Shown: positions 1 to 8,897, numbered from the stretch's first letter. The stretch is 64,000 nt of DNA from Burkholderia sp. USMB20 (GCF_000949135.2 NZ_JTAN02000018.1:248001-312000); one strand, 5' to 3'. Numbers and translations: made by a program. The notes: generated by a model from the letters alone, not told the origin.

Positions 1-54
1 GCCCGCCGCGCCCGCGCGCCGCGGGCATGCACGCAGGAGGCGCGGCGCCGATGA
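1..54 (+). CDS. 3' end of an upstream gene (partial)
   Basis: An open frame enters from the left edge and ends at a TGA at 52-54, which overlaps the ATG at 51 of the next gene as ATGA. Seventeen codons are visible, ending TQEARRR. Nothing can be said of its fold. A CDP-alcohol phosphatidyltransferase often sits here in related loci, but that is inference from context. The ATGA overlap is what makes it likely to be a real translated end. Confidence 0.4.
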   Translation, partial: ARRARAPRACTQEARRR

Positions 55-682
55 ACATCCTGAACATCTGGCAGCGCGATTTCCTGCTGTCGATCGTGCG
101 CTCGTCGCCGGCGCGTATCCGGTCTGGCATCAGGCGCCGCCTTCCCCGACGCAGAAGATCTACTTCTCGAACCACACGAGCCACATCGACACGCTCGCGA
201 TCCTTGCCGCGCTGCCGCGCGACGTGCGCGCGGTCGTGCGGCCCGTCGCCGCGCGCGACTACTGGGACAGCGGCGACCTGAAGCGCCACATCGCGCAGAA
301 GCTGCTGAACGTCGTGCTGATCGACCGTCACCGCGAGAGCGGCGGCGACCCGTTGGACCCGGTGCGCGATGCGTTGCGGCAAGGCCACTCGATCATCATC
401 TTCCCGGAAGGCACGCGCGGCGCCGACGTGTTGCCGCAGCCGTTCAAGAGCGGCCTGTTCCATCTCGCGACCGAGTTTCCGAACGTCGCGCTCGCGCCGG
501 TCTATCTGGAGAACCTGCAGCGCATCATGCCGAAGGGCGCGATCTGGCCCGTGCCGCTGATCTGCAAGGTGCACTTCGGCGCGAACGACGCGCTCGGCGC
601 CGGCGAAGACAAGCCGACCTTCCTCGCCCGCATGCGCAACGCGATCGTCGCACTCGCGCCGCCGCAGCGGCCGGCCGGCTGA
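51..682 (+). pseudogene. 1-acyl-sn-glycerol-3-phosphate acyltransferase (PlsC family), apparent frameshift near 97-101
   Basis: PlsC-family enzymes add an acyl chain to lysophosphatidate at the inner membrane. The catalytic H-x4-D box reads NHTSHIDTL (about 170-196) and the glycerophosphate-binding box reads FPEGTRG (about 403-423). The natural start is ATG 51, preceded by AGGAGG at 35-40, and begins MNILNIWQRDFLLSIV. The catalytic domain lies one frame away (LVAGAYPVW onward), so the coding sequence changes frame near 97-101. The sequence there is GTGCGCTCGTC; adding GCGC would restore IVRALVAG. Either a slippage deletion in a GCGC run or a sequence error fits. Downstream is a CdsA-family gene 36 bp away, consistent with a phospholipid operon. 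Family call is strong; functional state is uncertain. Confidence 0.8.
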
Positions 683-718
683 ACGCGGCGCCCTCCTCTC
701 CCTTTTCCGGACCTCTTC

Positions 719-1648
719 ATGCGAACTCTCTTCTGGGAACTGGTCGCGGGCGTCACCGGCGTGCTGGTGCTCGCGACCGTGATCGGCGCGATCCTCGGCG
801 CGCGCAGCGGCGGCGCGAGCGCGACCATCGTCAACCTGAACCAGCGCATCCGCGCGTGGTGGGCGATGATCGCGATCATGGTCATCGCGATCAGCCTCGG
901 CAACAACGTCACGTATCTGGTGTTCGCACTGCTGTCGTACCTGACGCTGCGCGAGTTCATCACGCTCACGCCGACGACCGCGAGCGACCATACGACGCTC
1001 TTCATCGCGTTCTTCGTCGCGATTCCGGTGCAGTACCTGCTGCTCGGGATCAACTGGTACGGGATGTATTCGATCTTCGTGCCGGTGCACCTGTTCTTCG
1101 CGATGTCGCTGGTGTCGGCGCTCACGCAGGACACGCGCGAATTCCTGAGCCGCAACGCGAAGATCAACTGGGCGCTGATGGTATGCGTGTACGGGCTGAG
1201 CCACGCGCCGGCCGTGCTGATCCTCGACATTCCGCGCTACGCCGGGCAGAACGCGCTGCTGCTGTTCTTCTTCCTGTTCGTCGTGCAGATCAGCGACGTG
1301 CTGCAGTACGTGGTCGGCAAGCTGTGCGGGCGCCGCAAGATCGCGCCGCAGCTGTCGCCGTCGAAGACGGTCGAAGGCTTCGTCGGCGGCGGCCTGCTCG
1401 CGACGCTGTGCGGTGCGTCGCTGTATCGCGTGACGCCGTTCAGCTTCGGCGCGGCGTTCGGGATCTCGCTCGCGATCGTGATCGCGGGCTTCGTCGGCGG
1501 CCTCGTGCTGTCGGCGGTGAAGCGCTCGCTCGGCACCAAGGACTGGGGTTCGATGATCGCGGGCCACGGCGGGATGCTCGATCGCGTCGACTCGGTCTGC
1601 TTCGCGGCGCCGGTGTTCTTCCACCTCGTGCGCTACCTGTACGTGTGA
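719..1648 (+). CDS. phosphatidate cytidylyltransferase family protein (CdsA-like)
   Basis: This 309-residue polytopic membrane protein should make CDP-diacylglycerol from phosphatidate and CTP. It has an N-terminal membrane segment followed by several more hydrophobic helices. The family signature is in the last third: LSPSKTVEGFVGG (about 213-225) and the C-terminal SLGTKDWGSMIAGHGGMLDR with its conserved K, D, G-H-G and D-R residues. It follows the acyltransferase by 36 bp on the same strand, so the two consecutive steps of phospholipid synthesis are probably co-transcribed. Burkholderia usually also carries a housekeeping cdsA near lpx genes; this may be a paralogue tied to a specialised lipid operon, so no symbol is given. 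Confidence 0.88.
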   Translation: MRTLFWELVAGVTGVLVLATVIGAILGARSGGASATIVNLNQRIRAWWAMIAIMVIAISLGNNVTYLVFALLSYLTLREFITLTPTTASDHTTLFIAFFVAIPVQYLLLGINWYGMYSIFVPVHLFFAMSLVSALTQDTREFLSRNAKINWALMVCVYGLSHAPAVLILDIPRYAGQNALLLFFFLFVVQISDVLQYVVGKLCGRRKIAPQLSPSKTVEGFVGGGLLATLCGASLYRVTPFSFGAAFGISLAIVIAGFVGGLVLSAVKRSLGTKDWGSMIAGHGGMLDRVDSVCFAAPVFFHLVRYLYV

Positions 1649-1780
1649 TGCGCGGGCGGCGCGGCATCGCAAGCGCTAACGCGTCGGCGGGATGGGAAAC
1701 CGACGCGTTCGGCGCATACTGACGCTCATCCCCACCCTTGCGCCGCATCGCGCGACGAGCCACTGCCACCGAACCCGCCC

Positions 1781-2602
1781 ATGAAACTGAAGCTCGACAT
1801 CGTGCAGCTCGCCGGCCGCGACGGCGACACACCGTACAACCTGCGGCGCACGCTCGACGCCATCGCGAGCTGCGCGCCCGGCACCGACATCGTGATGTTT
1901 CCGGAAGCGCAGCTCACCGGCTTTCTCGATCCGTCGAATCTCGCGCGCGTGGCCGAGCCGCTCGACGGTCCGAGCATCGGCGCGGTGATCGCGGCCGCGC
2001 GAGCGCGCAACGTCGCGGTGGTGGCCGGGCTGATCGAGAACGACGGCGGGCGCTTCTACAACACGACCGTGTTCGTCACGCCGGACGGCATCGCACTGCG
2101 CTACCGGAAGACCCACCTGTGGCTGAGCGAGCGCGACGTCGTGCTGCCCGGCGACCGCTACGCGAGCGTCGAATGGCGCGGCGTGCGGATCGGCCTCTTG
2201 ATCTGCTACGACAGCGAATTTCCGGAAACCGGCCGCGCGCTTGCGGCGCTCGGCACGCAGCTGATCCTCGTGACCGACGGCAACATGGAGCCGTACCGTC
2301 AGGTGCATCGCACGTCGGTCTCGGCCCGCGCGATGGAAAACCAGGTGTTCGCGGTCGTCGCGAACCGCGTCGGCCCAGGTGCGCACGACGTCGTGTTCGC
2401 GGGCGGCAGCCTCGCGGCCGATCCGTTCGGAAACCTGATCTTCGAAGCCGGCAACGGCGAATCGCGCCACACGGTCGAACTCGATTTCGACCAGGTCGCC
2501 GCGTCGCGCGCGCTCTACGACTATCGCGCGGATCAGCGCCTGCACATCGCGGGCGAACGCATCGAGCACGCGGACGGGCGTCGCGAGTGGCTGATTCCGT
2601 GA
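1781..2602 (+). CDS. carbon-nitrogen hydrolase (nitrilase superfamily)
   Basis: This 273-residue cytosolic hydrolase has the nitrilase-fold catalytic triad: Glu42 in FPEAQLTG, Lys110 in YRKTHLW and Cys142 in LICYDSEFPE. Family members cleave amides, nitriles or N-carbamoyl compounds through a thioester on the cysteine. A glutamate after the Cys strand (SEFPE) is also typical. The protein begins directly with the first strand (MKLKLDIVQLAG) and is full length for single-domain amidases. It stands alone, 131 bp after the lipid gene and tail-to-tail with the AtuA-type genes, so its substrate cannot be inferred from context. Confidence 0.87.
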   Translation: MKLKLDIVQLAGRDGDTPYNLRRTLDAIASCAPGTDIVMFPEAQLTGFLDPSNLARVAEPLDGPSIGAVIAAARARNVAVVAGLIENDGGRFYNTTVFVTPDGIALRYRKTHLWLSERDVVLPGDRYASVEWRGVRIGLLICYDSEFPETGRALAALGTQLILVTDGNMEPYRQVHRTSVSARAMENQVFAVVANRVGPGAHDVVFAGGSLAADPFGNLIFEAGNGESRHTVELDFDQVAASRALYDYRADQRLHIAGERIEHADGRREWLIP

Positions 2603-2654
2603 GCATGAACCTGGCGGCGAACGCGGCCGGCTGGCGATGCACGCCGCCACATCG

Positions 2655-2969
2655 TCACGCCGGCTCCGGCACATCGATCGCCAGCAACACCGAGCTGACC
2701 GACTTGCCGTGCGCATCGAGCGCGAGCGAACGCGTGACGCCGCCGCCGAGCGCATCGCGCAGCACGAAGTTGAACGCGGCAAGCGCCGGCAGCTCGTAGC
2801 GCACGACGTCGCCGTGCACGATGCCCGCGAGCCATCCCTTCACCGCGGCCGCATCGAGATGCGCGCGCAGGTGTTCGTAGTGACGCGGATCGCGGCAGAT
2901 GACCGATACGTTCAGCGTATTGCCCTTGTCGCCGGTGCGCGCATGCGCCAGTTCACGCAATTGCATCAT
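2655..2969 (-). CDS. AtuA-associated small protein (AtuA C-terminal-like domain)
   Basis: This 104-residue protein (MMQLRELAHARTGDKGNTLN...) matches the small domain fused to the C-terminus of AtuA in some organisms and encoded separately in others. The stretch ARTGDKGNTLNVSVI is its most recognisable part. The start ATG at 2969 overlaps the AtuA stop codon as ATGA, so the two are translationally coupled and probably form one complex. AtuA proteins are linked to acyclic terpene use in Pseudomonas, but the biochemical role of this domain is not established. A neighbouring reading frame runs much further upstream without a stop; that is a GC artefact opposite codon use in the AtuA gene. Confidence 0.82.
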   Translation of the reverse strand: MMQLRELAHARTGDKGNTLNVSVICRDPRHYEHLRAHLDAAAVKGWLAGIVHGDVVRYELPALAAFNFVLRDALGGGVTRSLALDAHGKSVSSVLLAIDVPEPA

Positions 2970-4327
2970 GCCTCCACGAAAGAAAACGACGGCGTCACGG
3001 CCGTGCGCGGCAGCAGCACCGACTGCACGGCGATCACCTCGCGCGTCGACTTGAACGCACCGCCGCCGCCGGCCGGCCCGTTCGTATAGAGCGTCTCGAC
3101 TTCGTTGCCGATCCGCGCGGCCTCGGCGGCGCTCGCCGCACGGCCGGCCACCCGCACGCGGACTTCGGCCGGCTCGCCGCGCACGGCGGGCGTCGCGTCG
3201 CCGTACAGCGCATCCACGCCGATCAAATCGAAACGCAGTTCGGTCGCGGCCACGCCCGTCAGCGCGAGCCGCTCGCGGACGATGTCGAGCGCGAGCCGCG
3301 CGCGTTCCAGCGCGCCCGGCCCGCCGTACGAGATCTGCCCTTCGCCGATATGGCCGTCGACGTACGCGACCGACACCTTGAGCGTCCCGGTGCGTGCGCT
3401 GCCGCGCCCGCCCGTCACGCGCACGCGGTCCGGCGCCTCCTCCGCCACCGCCACGCGCGTGAAATCCGCGACGACGTCGGGCTGCAGGTAGCGCGCCGGA
3501 TCGTGAATCTCGTACAGCAGCTGTTCCTTGCAGGTCGCCGCGCTCACGCGGCCGCCCGCGTGCGGCACCTTGGTGATCACGACCGAGCCGTCGGCCGCGA
3601 CCTCGCCGATCGGGAAGCCGAGCCGCGCGAGATTCGGCACGTCCTTGTAGCCGGGGTCGGCGAAATAGCCGCCCGTCACCTGCCCCGCGCATTCGAGCAG
3701 ATGGCCGACGACCGTCGCGGCCCCGAGCGTGTCCCAGTCGTCCATCCGCCAGCCGAACGCGTGGATCAGCGGCGCGGCGAACAGCGACGGATCGGCGACG
3801 CGCCCGGTCAGCACGACGTCCGCGCCGGCCGCGAGCGCATCGACGATCGGCGCGGCGCCGAGATACGCGTTCGCGGACACGATGCGGTCGCGATACGCGG
3901 CGACTTCGTCGCCCGACTCCTCGAAGCGGAACGCGCCGCGCAGCACGACGTCGAGCACGTCGTCGCCTTCGACCGCCGCGACCTTCAGCCCGGCGAGGCC
4001 GAGCGACTGCGCGATCCGCGCGGTGCGCCGCGCGGCCGCGCGCGGGTTCGCCGCGCCCATGTTCGACACGATCCGCACGCGCTTGTCCGCCGCCGCCGGC
4101 AGCACGGCATGCATGCGCGCGTCGAGCAGCGGATCGTAGCCGAGCGCCGGATCCTTGCGCCGCGCCTGCTGCGCGAGCGCGATCGTGCGCTCGGCCAGGC
4201 ACTCGAAGACGAGATAGTCGAGCTGCCCGTGTTCGGCCAGCTCGACCGCGGGCTCGATCCGGTCGCCCGAGTAGCCGGCGCCCGCGCCGATGCGCACGCG
4301 CCGTTCGTGTGATGGCTTTGCTGTCAT
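2966..4327 (-). CDS. AtuA family protein (acyclic terpene utilisation-like)
   Basis: This 453-residue protein belongs to the AtuA family (DUF1446 type). It starts with RVRIGAGAGYSGDRI, has VRIVSNMGAANPRAA near residue 83 and VLTGRVADPSLF near residue 180, all typical of the family. AtuA is needed for citronellol/geraniol breakdown in Pseudomonas, yet many homologues sit in loci with no terpene genes. Here the partners are a CitMHS carrier immediately upstream and a LysR regulator beyond it, which suggests a carboxylate substrate. It overlaps its small partner by the ATGA junction and starts about 40 bp after the carrier ends. Family assignment is firm; pathway is inferred. Confidence 0.85.
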   Translation of the reverse strand: MTAKPSHERRVRIGAGAGYSGDRIEPAVELAEHGQLDYLVFECLAERTIALAQQARRKDPALGYDPLLDARMHAVLPAAADKRVRIVSNMGAANPRAAARRTARIAQSLGLAGLKVAAVEGDDVLDVVLRGAFRFEESGDEVAAYRDRIVSANAYLGAAPIVDALAAGADVVLTGRVADPSLFAAPLIHAFGWRMDDWDTLGAATVVGHLLECAGQVTGGYFADPGYKDVPNLARLGFPIGEVAADGSVVITKVPHAGGRVSAATCKEQLLYEIHDPARYLQPDVVADFTRVAVAEEAPDRVRVTGGRGSARTGTLKVSVAYVDGHIGEGQISYGGPGALERARLALDIVRERLALTGVAATELRFDLIGVDALYGDATPAVRGEPAEVRVRVAGRAASAAEAARIGNEVETLYTNGPAGGGGAFKSTREVIAVQSVLLPRTAVTPSFSFVEA

Positions 4328-4367
4328 GTCGGTACCGTGATCCGGCGCTCGCGCGCCGGGAAAAAAA

Positions 4368-5666
4368 TCAAAAGACGCCCAGCACGACGCACGCGATCGT
4401 CATCACGATCGAGGCGCCGAACAGCAGCGGGAACGTGAACTTCTGGTGCTCGGCCAGCTCGATGCCGCACAGGCCGACGACGAGGAACGTCGCGGGCGTC
4501 AGCGGGCTGACCGGAAACCCGGTCGTCATCTGGCCGAGCAGCGCGGCCTGCCCCACGTGCACGGCCGGCACGCCGAGCTGGCCGGCCACTTCGGCGATCA
4601 CCGGCAGCACGCCGAAGTAGAACGAATCGGGATCGAACAGCATGCTGAGCGGCATCGACGCCAGGCCGAGCGCGGCCGGAATGTGGCCGGCCATCGACGG
4701 CGGCACGAAGCCGACCGCCGCCTGCGCCATCGCCTTCAGCATCCCGCTGCCCTGCATGATCCCGGTGAACACGCCGGCCGCGAGCAGGATGCCGGCCATC
4801 ATCAGCGCCGCGCGCGCATGGGCGTCGATGCGCTTCCTCTGCATGTCGACGTCCGGGTAGTTCACCATCAGCGCGACACACAGCCCGACCATGAACATGA
4901 TCGCCGGCGGGATCTTCTCGCCCATCACGACCATCGTGCCGAGCACGACGAGCGTCAGCAGCAGGTTGAACCAGAACAGGTGCGGCCGGCGCAGCGCCTG
5001 CTCGTCGGGCGTGAGCGCGCGGGTCGGCAGCGGAATCGACGCGTCGTCGCGCGACAGTCCGAGCCGCTTCTCCTCGCGCCGCCCGAGCCAGTACGCGACG
5101 CCGAACACGAACACGAGCCCGATCGCCTGCACCGGAATCAGCGGATTGAACAGCGCCGACACCGGCAGGTGCAGCGAGGCCGACGCACGGATCATCGGCC
5201 CCGTCCACGGCAGGAAGTTGATCCCCGCGGCCATCGACACGGCCGCGGCCAGCACGCGCCGGTCCATCTTCAGGCGGTCGTACAGCGGCAGCACCGCGGG
5301 AATCGTCACGAGAAAGCACACGGCGCCCGAGCCGTCGAGATGGATCAGCAGCGCGAGCAGCGTCGTGCCCATCACGATCCGCGTGGGCCGCGTGCCGACC
5401 GCGCGCAGGATGCGGTCGATGATCGGGTCGAGCGTGCCGGCGTCGGTGATCGTCCCGAAATAGAGGATCGCGAACACGAACATCCCGACCACGGGCGCGA
5501 GGCCCTTCAGCCCGTCGATCACGAACTTGCTGGTATGCAGCCCGAAGCCGCCGATCAGCGACGCCGCGATCGGCACGATGATCAGCGCGACGAGCGGCGA
5601 CATGCGTTTCGACAGAATCGCGGCCAGCAGCACGACGATCGTGCCCAGCCCGAGTAACGGCAGCAT
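4368..5666 (-). CDS. CitMHS family transporter (citrate/carboxylate:H+ or metal symporter-like)
   Basis: This 432-residue protein has about twelve hydrophobic helices and reads as a CitMHS/ArsB-superfamily carrier: an early LGTIVVLLAAILSKRMSP, a loop motif LLIHLDGSGAVCFLVTIPA, FLPWTGPMIRASASL, and a second-half repeat with LFDPDSFYFGVLPVIAE. CitMHS proteins import citrate as a divalent-metal complex with a proton. The gene opens the minus-strand unit carrier - AtuA - AtuA small protein and is divergent from a LysR gene 97 bp away. Substrate is not certain; a branched or tricarboxylic acid is plausible from the company it keeps. Confidence 0.87.
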   Translation of the reverse strand: MLPLLGLGTIVVLLAAILSKRMSPLVALIIVPIAASLIGGFGLHTSKFVIDGLKGLAPVVGMFVFAILYFGTITDAGTLDPIIDRILRAVGTRPTRIVMGTTLLALLIHLDGSGAVCFLVTIPAVLPLYDRLKMDRRVLAAAVSMAAGINFLPWTGPMIRASASLHLPVSALFNPLIPVQAIGLVFVFGVAYWLGRREEKRLGLSRDDASIPLPTRALTPDEQALRRPHLFWFNLLLTLVVLGTMVVMGEKIPPAIMFMVGLCVALMVNYPDVDMQRKRIDAHARAALMMAGILLAAGVFTGIMQGSGMLKAMAQAAVGFVPPSMAGHIPAALGLASMPLSMLFDPDSFYFGVLPVIAEVAGQLGVPAVHVGQAALLGQMTTGFPVSPLTPATFLVVGLCGIELAEHQKFTFPLLFGASIVMTIACVVLGVF

Positions 5667-5763
5667 CGGTGTCTCCTACCTTGTCTTTTGTTGGAGACGA
5701 GCGTAAGGTCGGCGCAGCGATAGCACAATTGAAATGATTTGATCGCAGCAATCACGAACCGTT

Positions 5764-6660
5764 ATGGATCTGAACCTTCGCGACATTCGCGCGTTCGTCA
5801 CCGTCGCGCAGGCCGGCAACTTCACGCGCGCCGCCGCGCGGCTGCACCTGTCGCAGCCGGCGCTGACCGTGCAGATCCGCCGGCTCGAGGAAATCGTCGG
5901 CGCGCGGCTGTTCGACCGCAACAGCCGCAGCGTCGCGCTCACGCAGACCGGGCGCGAACTGCTGCCGCTGCTGCAGCGCTCGCTCGACGACATGGAGCGC
6001 GTGCTGCGCGATGCGCGGGCGCTCGGCGAAGGCGCGAGCGGCACGGTGCGGCTCGCGTGCCTGCCGACGTTTGCGTCCAGCCTGCTGCCGGAGCTGATCC
6101 AGTCGTTCCGGCGCGACGTGCCGCGTGCGGGCTTCGACATTCGCGACGGCGTCGCGAGCCTCGTCACCGCGCTGGTGCGCAACGAGGAAGCCGATCTCGG
6201 GCTGACCGGCGGCGACGCGTTCGACGCGTCGCTGGACGTGCTGTACGCGGGCGCCGACCGGCTCGTCGCCGTGTGCCCGAAGGATCATCCGCTCGCGCGC
6301 AAGCGGCGCGTGCGCACCGCCGACGTCGCCGCCGTGCCGCTCGTGCTGACCGCACAGGGCACGAGCGTGCGCAGCGTCGTCGATGCCGCGCTGGAAGCGG
6401 CCGGCTGCACGCCCGACATCGCGTGCGAACCGACCTACATGATGACGGCCGTCGCGATGGTGCGCGGCGGCCTCGGCGTGACGATCCTGCCGGCCGCCGC
6501 GCGCGAGGTGCGCGCGGAGCCCGACCTCGTCGCGAAGCCGATCGACGACCCGGCGTTCGTGCGGCCGATCGCGCTCGTCGCGAAGCGCGGGCGCACGCTG
6601 TCCCGCGTCGCGCAGGCGTTCGCCGACGTGATGCTGGCGGAATTGAACAAGCGCGCGTGA
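5764..6660 (+). CDS. LysR family transcriptional regulator
   Basis: A 298-residue LTTR with an N-terminal winged HTH (MDLNLRDIRAFVTVAQ, then FTRAAARLHLSQPALTVQIR) and a C-terminal co-inducer domain. It is divergent from the CitMHS carrier across a 97-bp gap, the usual arrangement for a LysR activator of the neighbouring operon. That gap holds an AT-rich core (GCACAATTGAAATGATTTGATCGC, about 5727-5750) with GCGAT/ATCGC ends, a possible binding region. The co-inducer is probably the substrate taken up by the carrier, by inference. No defect seen. Confidence 0.9.
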   Translation: MDLNLRDIRAFVTVAQAGNFTRAAARLHLSQPALTVQIRRLEEIVGARLFDRNSRSVALTQTGRELLPLLQRSLDDMERVLRDARALGEGASGTVRLACLPTFASSLLPELIQSFRRDVPRAGFDIRDGVASLVTALVRNEEADLGLTGGDAFDASLDVLYAGADRLVAVCPKDHPLARKRRVRTADVAAVPLVLTAQGTSVRSVVDAALEAAGCTPDIACEPTYMMTAVAMVRGGLGVTILPAAAREVRAEPDLVAKPIDDPAFVRPIALVAKRGRTLSRVAQAFADVMLAELNKRA

Positions 6661-6699
6661 ACCGCGCGCCCGAATCGCGAACGAAAGCCCGCTTTCTGC

Positions 6700-7284
6700 C
6701 TACTGCGCGTCCGGATCGACGTGCAGCGATTCGCCGATCGCATAGAAGTTGCCGCCGGCGATGTAGTGCAGGCTGCGCAGCGCCGGATCGGCCGATTCGA
6801 AATACCAGTGACCGTCGCGGAACACGCGCGTGTCGGACCATGCGCCGACCACCTCGCCGATGAACAGGTCGTAGGCCTGCTGGTTGTGCGGCTCGGGAAT
6901 CAGCTTGCACGCGAGCCAGCCCGAGCAGCCGGCGACGAACGGCAGGTCATGGCCGGCGACGTCGAACAGCGTGACGCCCGCCTCGCGCAGCTTGTCCGGC
7001 CGCTCGGCGAGACTGTGACTGCCGACCGCGTGCGTGAGCTGGAGCTGCGCGGCCGTCGGCACCTGGATCACGAAGGTGCCGCTGCGCTCGACCAGCTCGC
7101 GCGTCTTCGCGGACTTGTCGAGCACGACCGTCAGCTTCGGCGGCAGGAAATCGAGTGCGCAGGCCCACGCGGCGGCCATCACGTTGTCGACGCCGTCGTG
7201 ACGGGCCGACACGAGCACGGTCGGGCCGTGGTTGAGAAGACGGTAGGCTTTCTTCAGCTCCACCGGAGCGATGTGACTGTCCAT
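6700..7284 (-). CDS. flavin reductase-like FMN-binding protein
   Basis: A 194-residue split-barrel protein of the flavin reductase-like (DIM6/NTAB) family. Visible hallmarks are GPTVLVSARHDGVDNVMAA (about residues 18-36), PPKLTVVLDKSAKTRELVE, and SGTFVIQVPTAAQL, which form the FMN-binding barrel. The start ATG at 7284 is preceded by AGGGAA; longer in-frame versions reaching 7422 would add an Arg-rich leader with no family match. Such proteins either reduce flavin for a partner monooxygenase or bind FMN themselves. It is monocistronic here, convergent with the LysR gene, so no partner is indicated. Confidence 0.85.
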   Translation of the reverse strand: MDSHIAPVELKKAYRLLNHGPTVLVSARHDGVDNVMAAAWACALDFLPPKLTVVLDKSAKTRELVERSGTFVIQVPTAAQLQLTHAVGSHSLAERPDKLREAGVTLFDVAGHDLPFVAGCSGWLACKLIPEPHNQQAYDLFIGEVVGAWSDTRVFRDGHWYFESADPALRSLHYIAGGNFYAIGESLHVDPDAQ

Positions 7285-7736
7285 GCGGGTTCCCTGGTGA
7301 GCGGCACGACGCGTGCCGGCCGAGGCCAGCATTCTCGCACTCCGTGCCGATCGCCGCTGACGGCGCGCGCGGGCGCGCTGCGTCACACCCAAATCGCTCG
7401 CGCGGTGCGCGCAATAACACACTCGGCCCGCATCGCGCGATTCGATTCGTTAAATAATCAATTGATGAATCGACGACCCATGCATCGTCGTCGAAATTCG
7501 ACTGGAAATCGCGCGGAATTATCACGATTCCGGCAATACGCCAGTCGCGCCATCTCGAAATTCAAATCGATTGATGCACGATTCTCAATAATGTGAATCT
7601 CTCAATGGACCTTGCCGCAGCATGCATCTGTCGGCTTTATGTCACATCGGAGAATTTCGTTTTTGCCGTTCGTCTGCGGCTCGGTAGTCTCCTGCCATTC
7701 CGGTTCAAGAAAACAGGCCAATCGCAAGGAGATGAA
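7285..7736. other. intergenic region with nested dyads
   Basis: No gene is supported. The middle (about 7430-7600) is clearly AT-richer than its surroundings. CGATTC at 7443-7448 pairs with GAATCG at 7467-7472, and TCGACGAC at 7470-7477 pairs with GTCGTCGA at 7487-7494 across a 9-nt loop. These sit between the divergent flavin reductase and porin genes and may be regulatory for either. A sigma70-like TTGCCG (7663-7668) - 16 nt - TAGTCT (7685-7690) lies just upstream of the porin. Confidence 0.5.
7663..7690 (+). promoter_or_regulatory. candidate sigma70 promoter of the porin gene
   Basis: TTGCCG at 7663-7668 and TAGTCT at 7685-7690 are separated by 16 nt and lie about 47 bp before the porin start. 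Matches are moderate, and no transcript data support the call. Confidence 0.35.
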
Positions 7737-8897
7737 ATGAAACGCACGACCCTCTCGCTGATTTCGCTCGCGTCGTTCGCGGCGATGCCCGCCGCGCATG
7801 CGCAGTCGAGCGTCACGCTGTATGGCGTGATCGACACGTCGATCACGTACGTGAATCACTCGCAGGGCAAGGACAACGCGTGGATGCTCGGCAACAGCAG
7901 CGCTGGCAATCTCTCCGGCAGCCGCTGGGGCGTGAAAGGCAGCGAGGATCTCGGCGGCGGGCTGAAGGCGCTGTTCCAGCTCGAGAACGGCTTCGACCCG
8001 AGCAGCGGCCGGCAGGGCCAGGGCGGCCGCCTGTTCGGCCGGCAGGCGTTCGTCGGGCTGTCGAGCGACCGCTACGGCACGCTCACGTTCGGCCGCCAGT
8101 ACGACCCGCTCATCGACCTCGTGCAGGGCATCACCGCCGACAACTATCTCGGCAGCGTGTTCGCGACGCCGGGCGACGTCGACAACTACGACAACAGCTT
8201 CCGCGTCGACAACGCGGTGAAGTACACGTCGGCCGTGTATTCGGGCCTGCAGTTCTCGGCGATGTACTCGTTCGGCGGCATCGCCGGCAGCACCGGCGCC
8301 GCGCAGTCGTATTCGGCCGCCGTGTCGTACAACAACGGGCCGTTCAGCGTCGCGGGCGGGTACTTCCACGCGACCAACAGCCCCGCGTCGAACGGGCTGC
8401 GCAACGGCTGGACCAGCTCGTCGGACGGCACCTTCGACGGCCCGATCAACACCGGCTACGCGAGCGCGCATTCGATCGGCATCGCCCGCATCGCGGGCCA
8501 GTATGTGGCCGGCCCGTTCACGTTCGGCCTCGGCTACAGCAATGCGCAGTACCGCCGCGACGCGAGCTCGGTGTTCAACTCGAACGAGCACTACAACACG
8601 GGGCAAGGCTTCGTGAACTACCAGGCGACCAATGCGCTGCTCGTCGGGCTCGGCTACAGCTACACGCGCTCGGGCGGCGATACGTCGGCGACTTATCACC
8701 AGGTGTCGGCCGGCGCGGACTATACGCTGTCCAAGCGCACCGACGTGTACCTGACCGCCGCGTACCAGCACGCGAGCGGCCAGACCGGCGACGGCAACGG
8801 CGGGGCGATGGCCGCGCAGGCGTCGATCGGTTCGTACGGCTATGCGGGCACGAGCTCGCAGACGATGGTCAACCTCGGCCTGCGTCACCGCTTCTGA
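7737..8897 (+). CDS. outer-membrane porin, OmpC-like (Burkholderia type)
   Basis: A 386-residue trimeric-porin family protein. The signal peptide MKRTTLSLISLASFAAMPAAHA ends at an AHA/Q cleavage site, and the mature protein opens with the family tag QSSVTLYGVIDTS. Further hallmarks are GSRWGVKGSEDLGGGLKALF, FGRQAFVGL and the terminal strand MVNLGLRHRF ending in Phe, as needed for outer-membrane assembly. The ATG at 7737 follows AAGGAG at 7726-7731; an upstream in-frame extension to 7593 would bury the signal peptide and is rejected. It should form a general diffusion pore. It is not in an obvious operon. Confidence 0.93.
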   Translation: MKRTTLSLISLASFAAMPAAHAQSSVTLYGVIDTSITYVNHSQGKDNAWMLGNSSAGNLSGSRWGVKGSEDLGGGLKALFQLENGFDPSSGRQGQGGRLFGRQAFVGLSSDRYGTLTFGRQYDPLIDLVQGITADNYLGSVFATPGDVDNYDNSFRVDNAVKYTSAVYSGLQFSAMYSFGGIAGSTGAAQSYSAAVSYNNGPFSVAGGYFHATNSPASNGLRNGWTSSSDGTFDGPINTGYASAHSIGIARIAGQYVAGPFTFGLGYSNAQYRRDASSVFNSNEHYNTGQGFVNYQATNALLVGLGYSYTRSGGDTSATYHQVSAGADYTLSKRTDVYLTAAYQHASGQTGDGNGGAMAAQASIGSYGYAGTSSQTMVNLGLRHRF

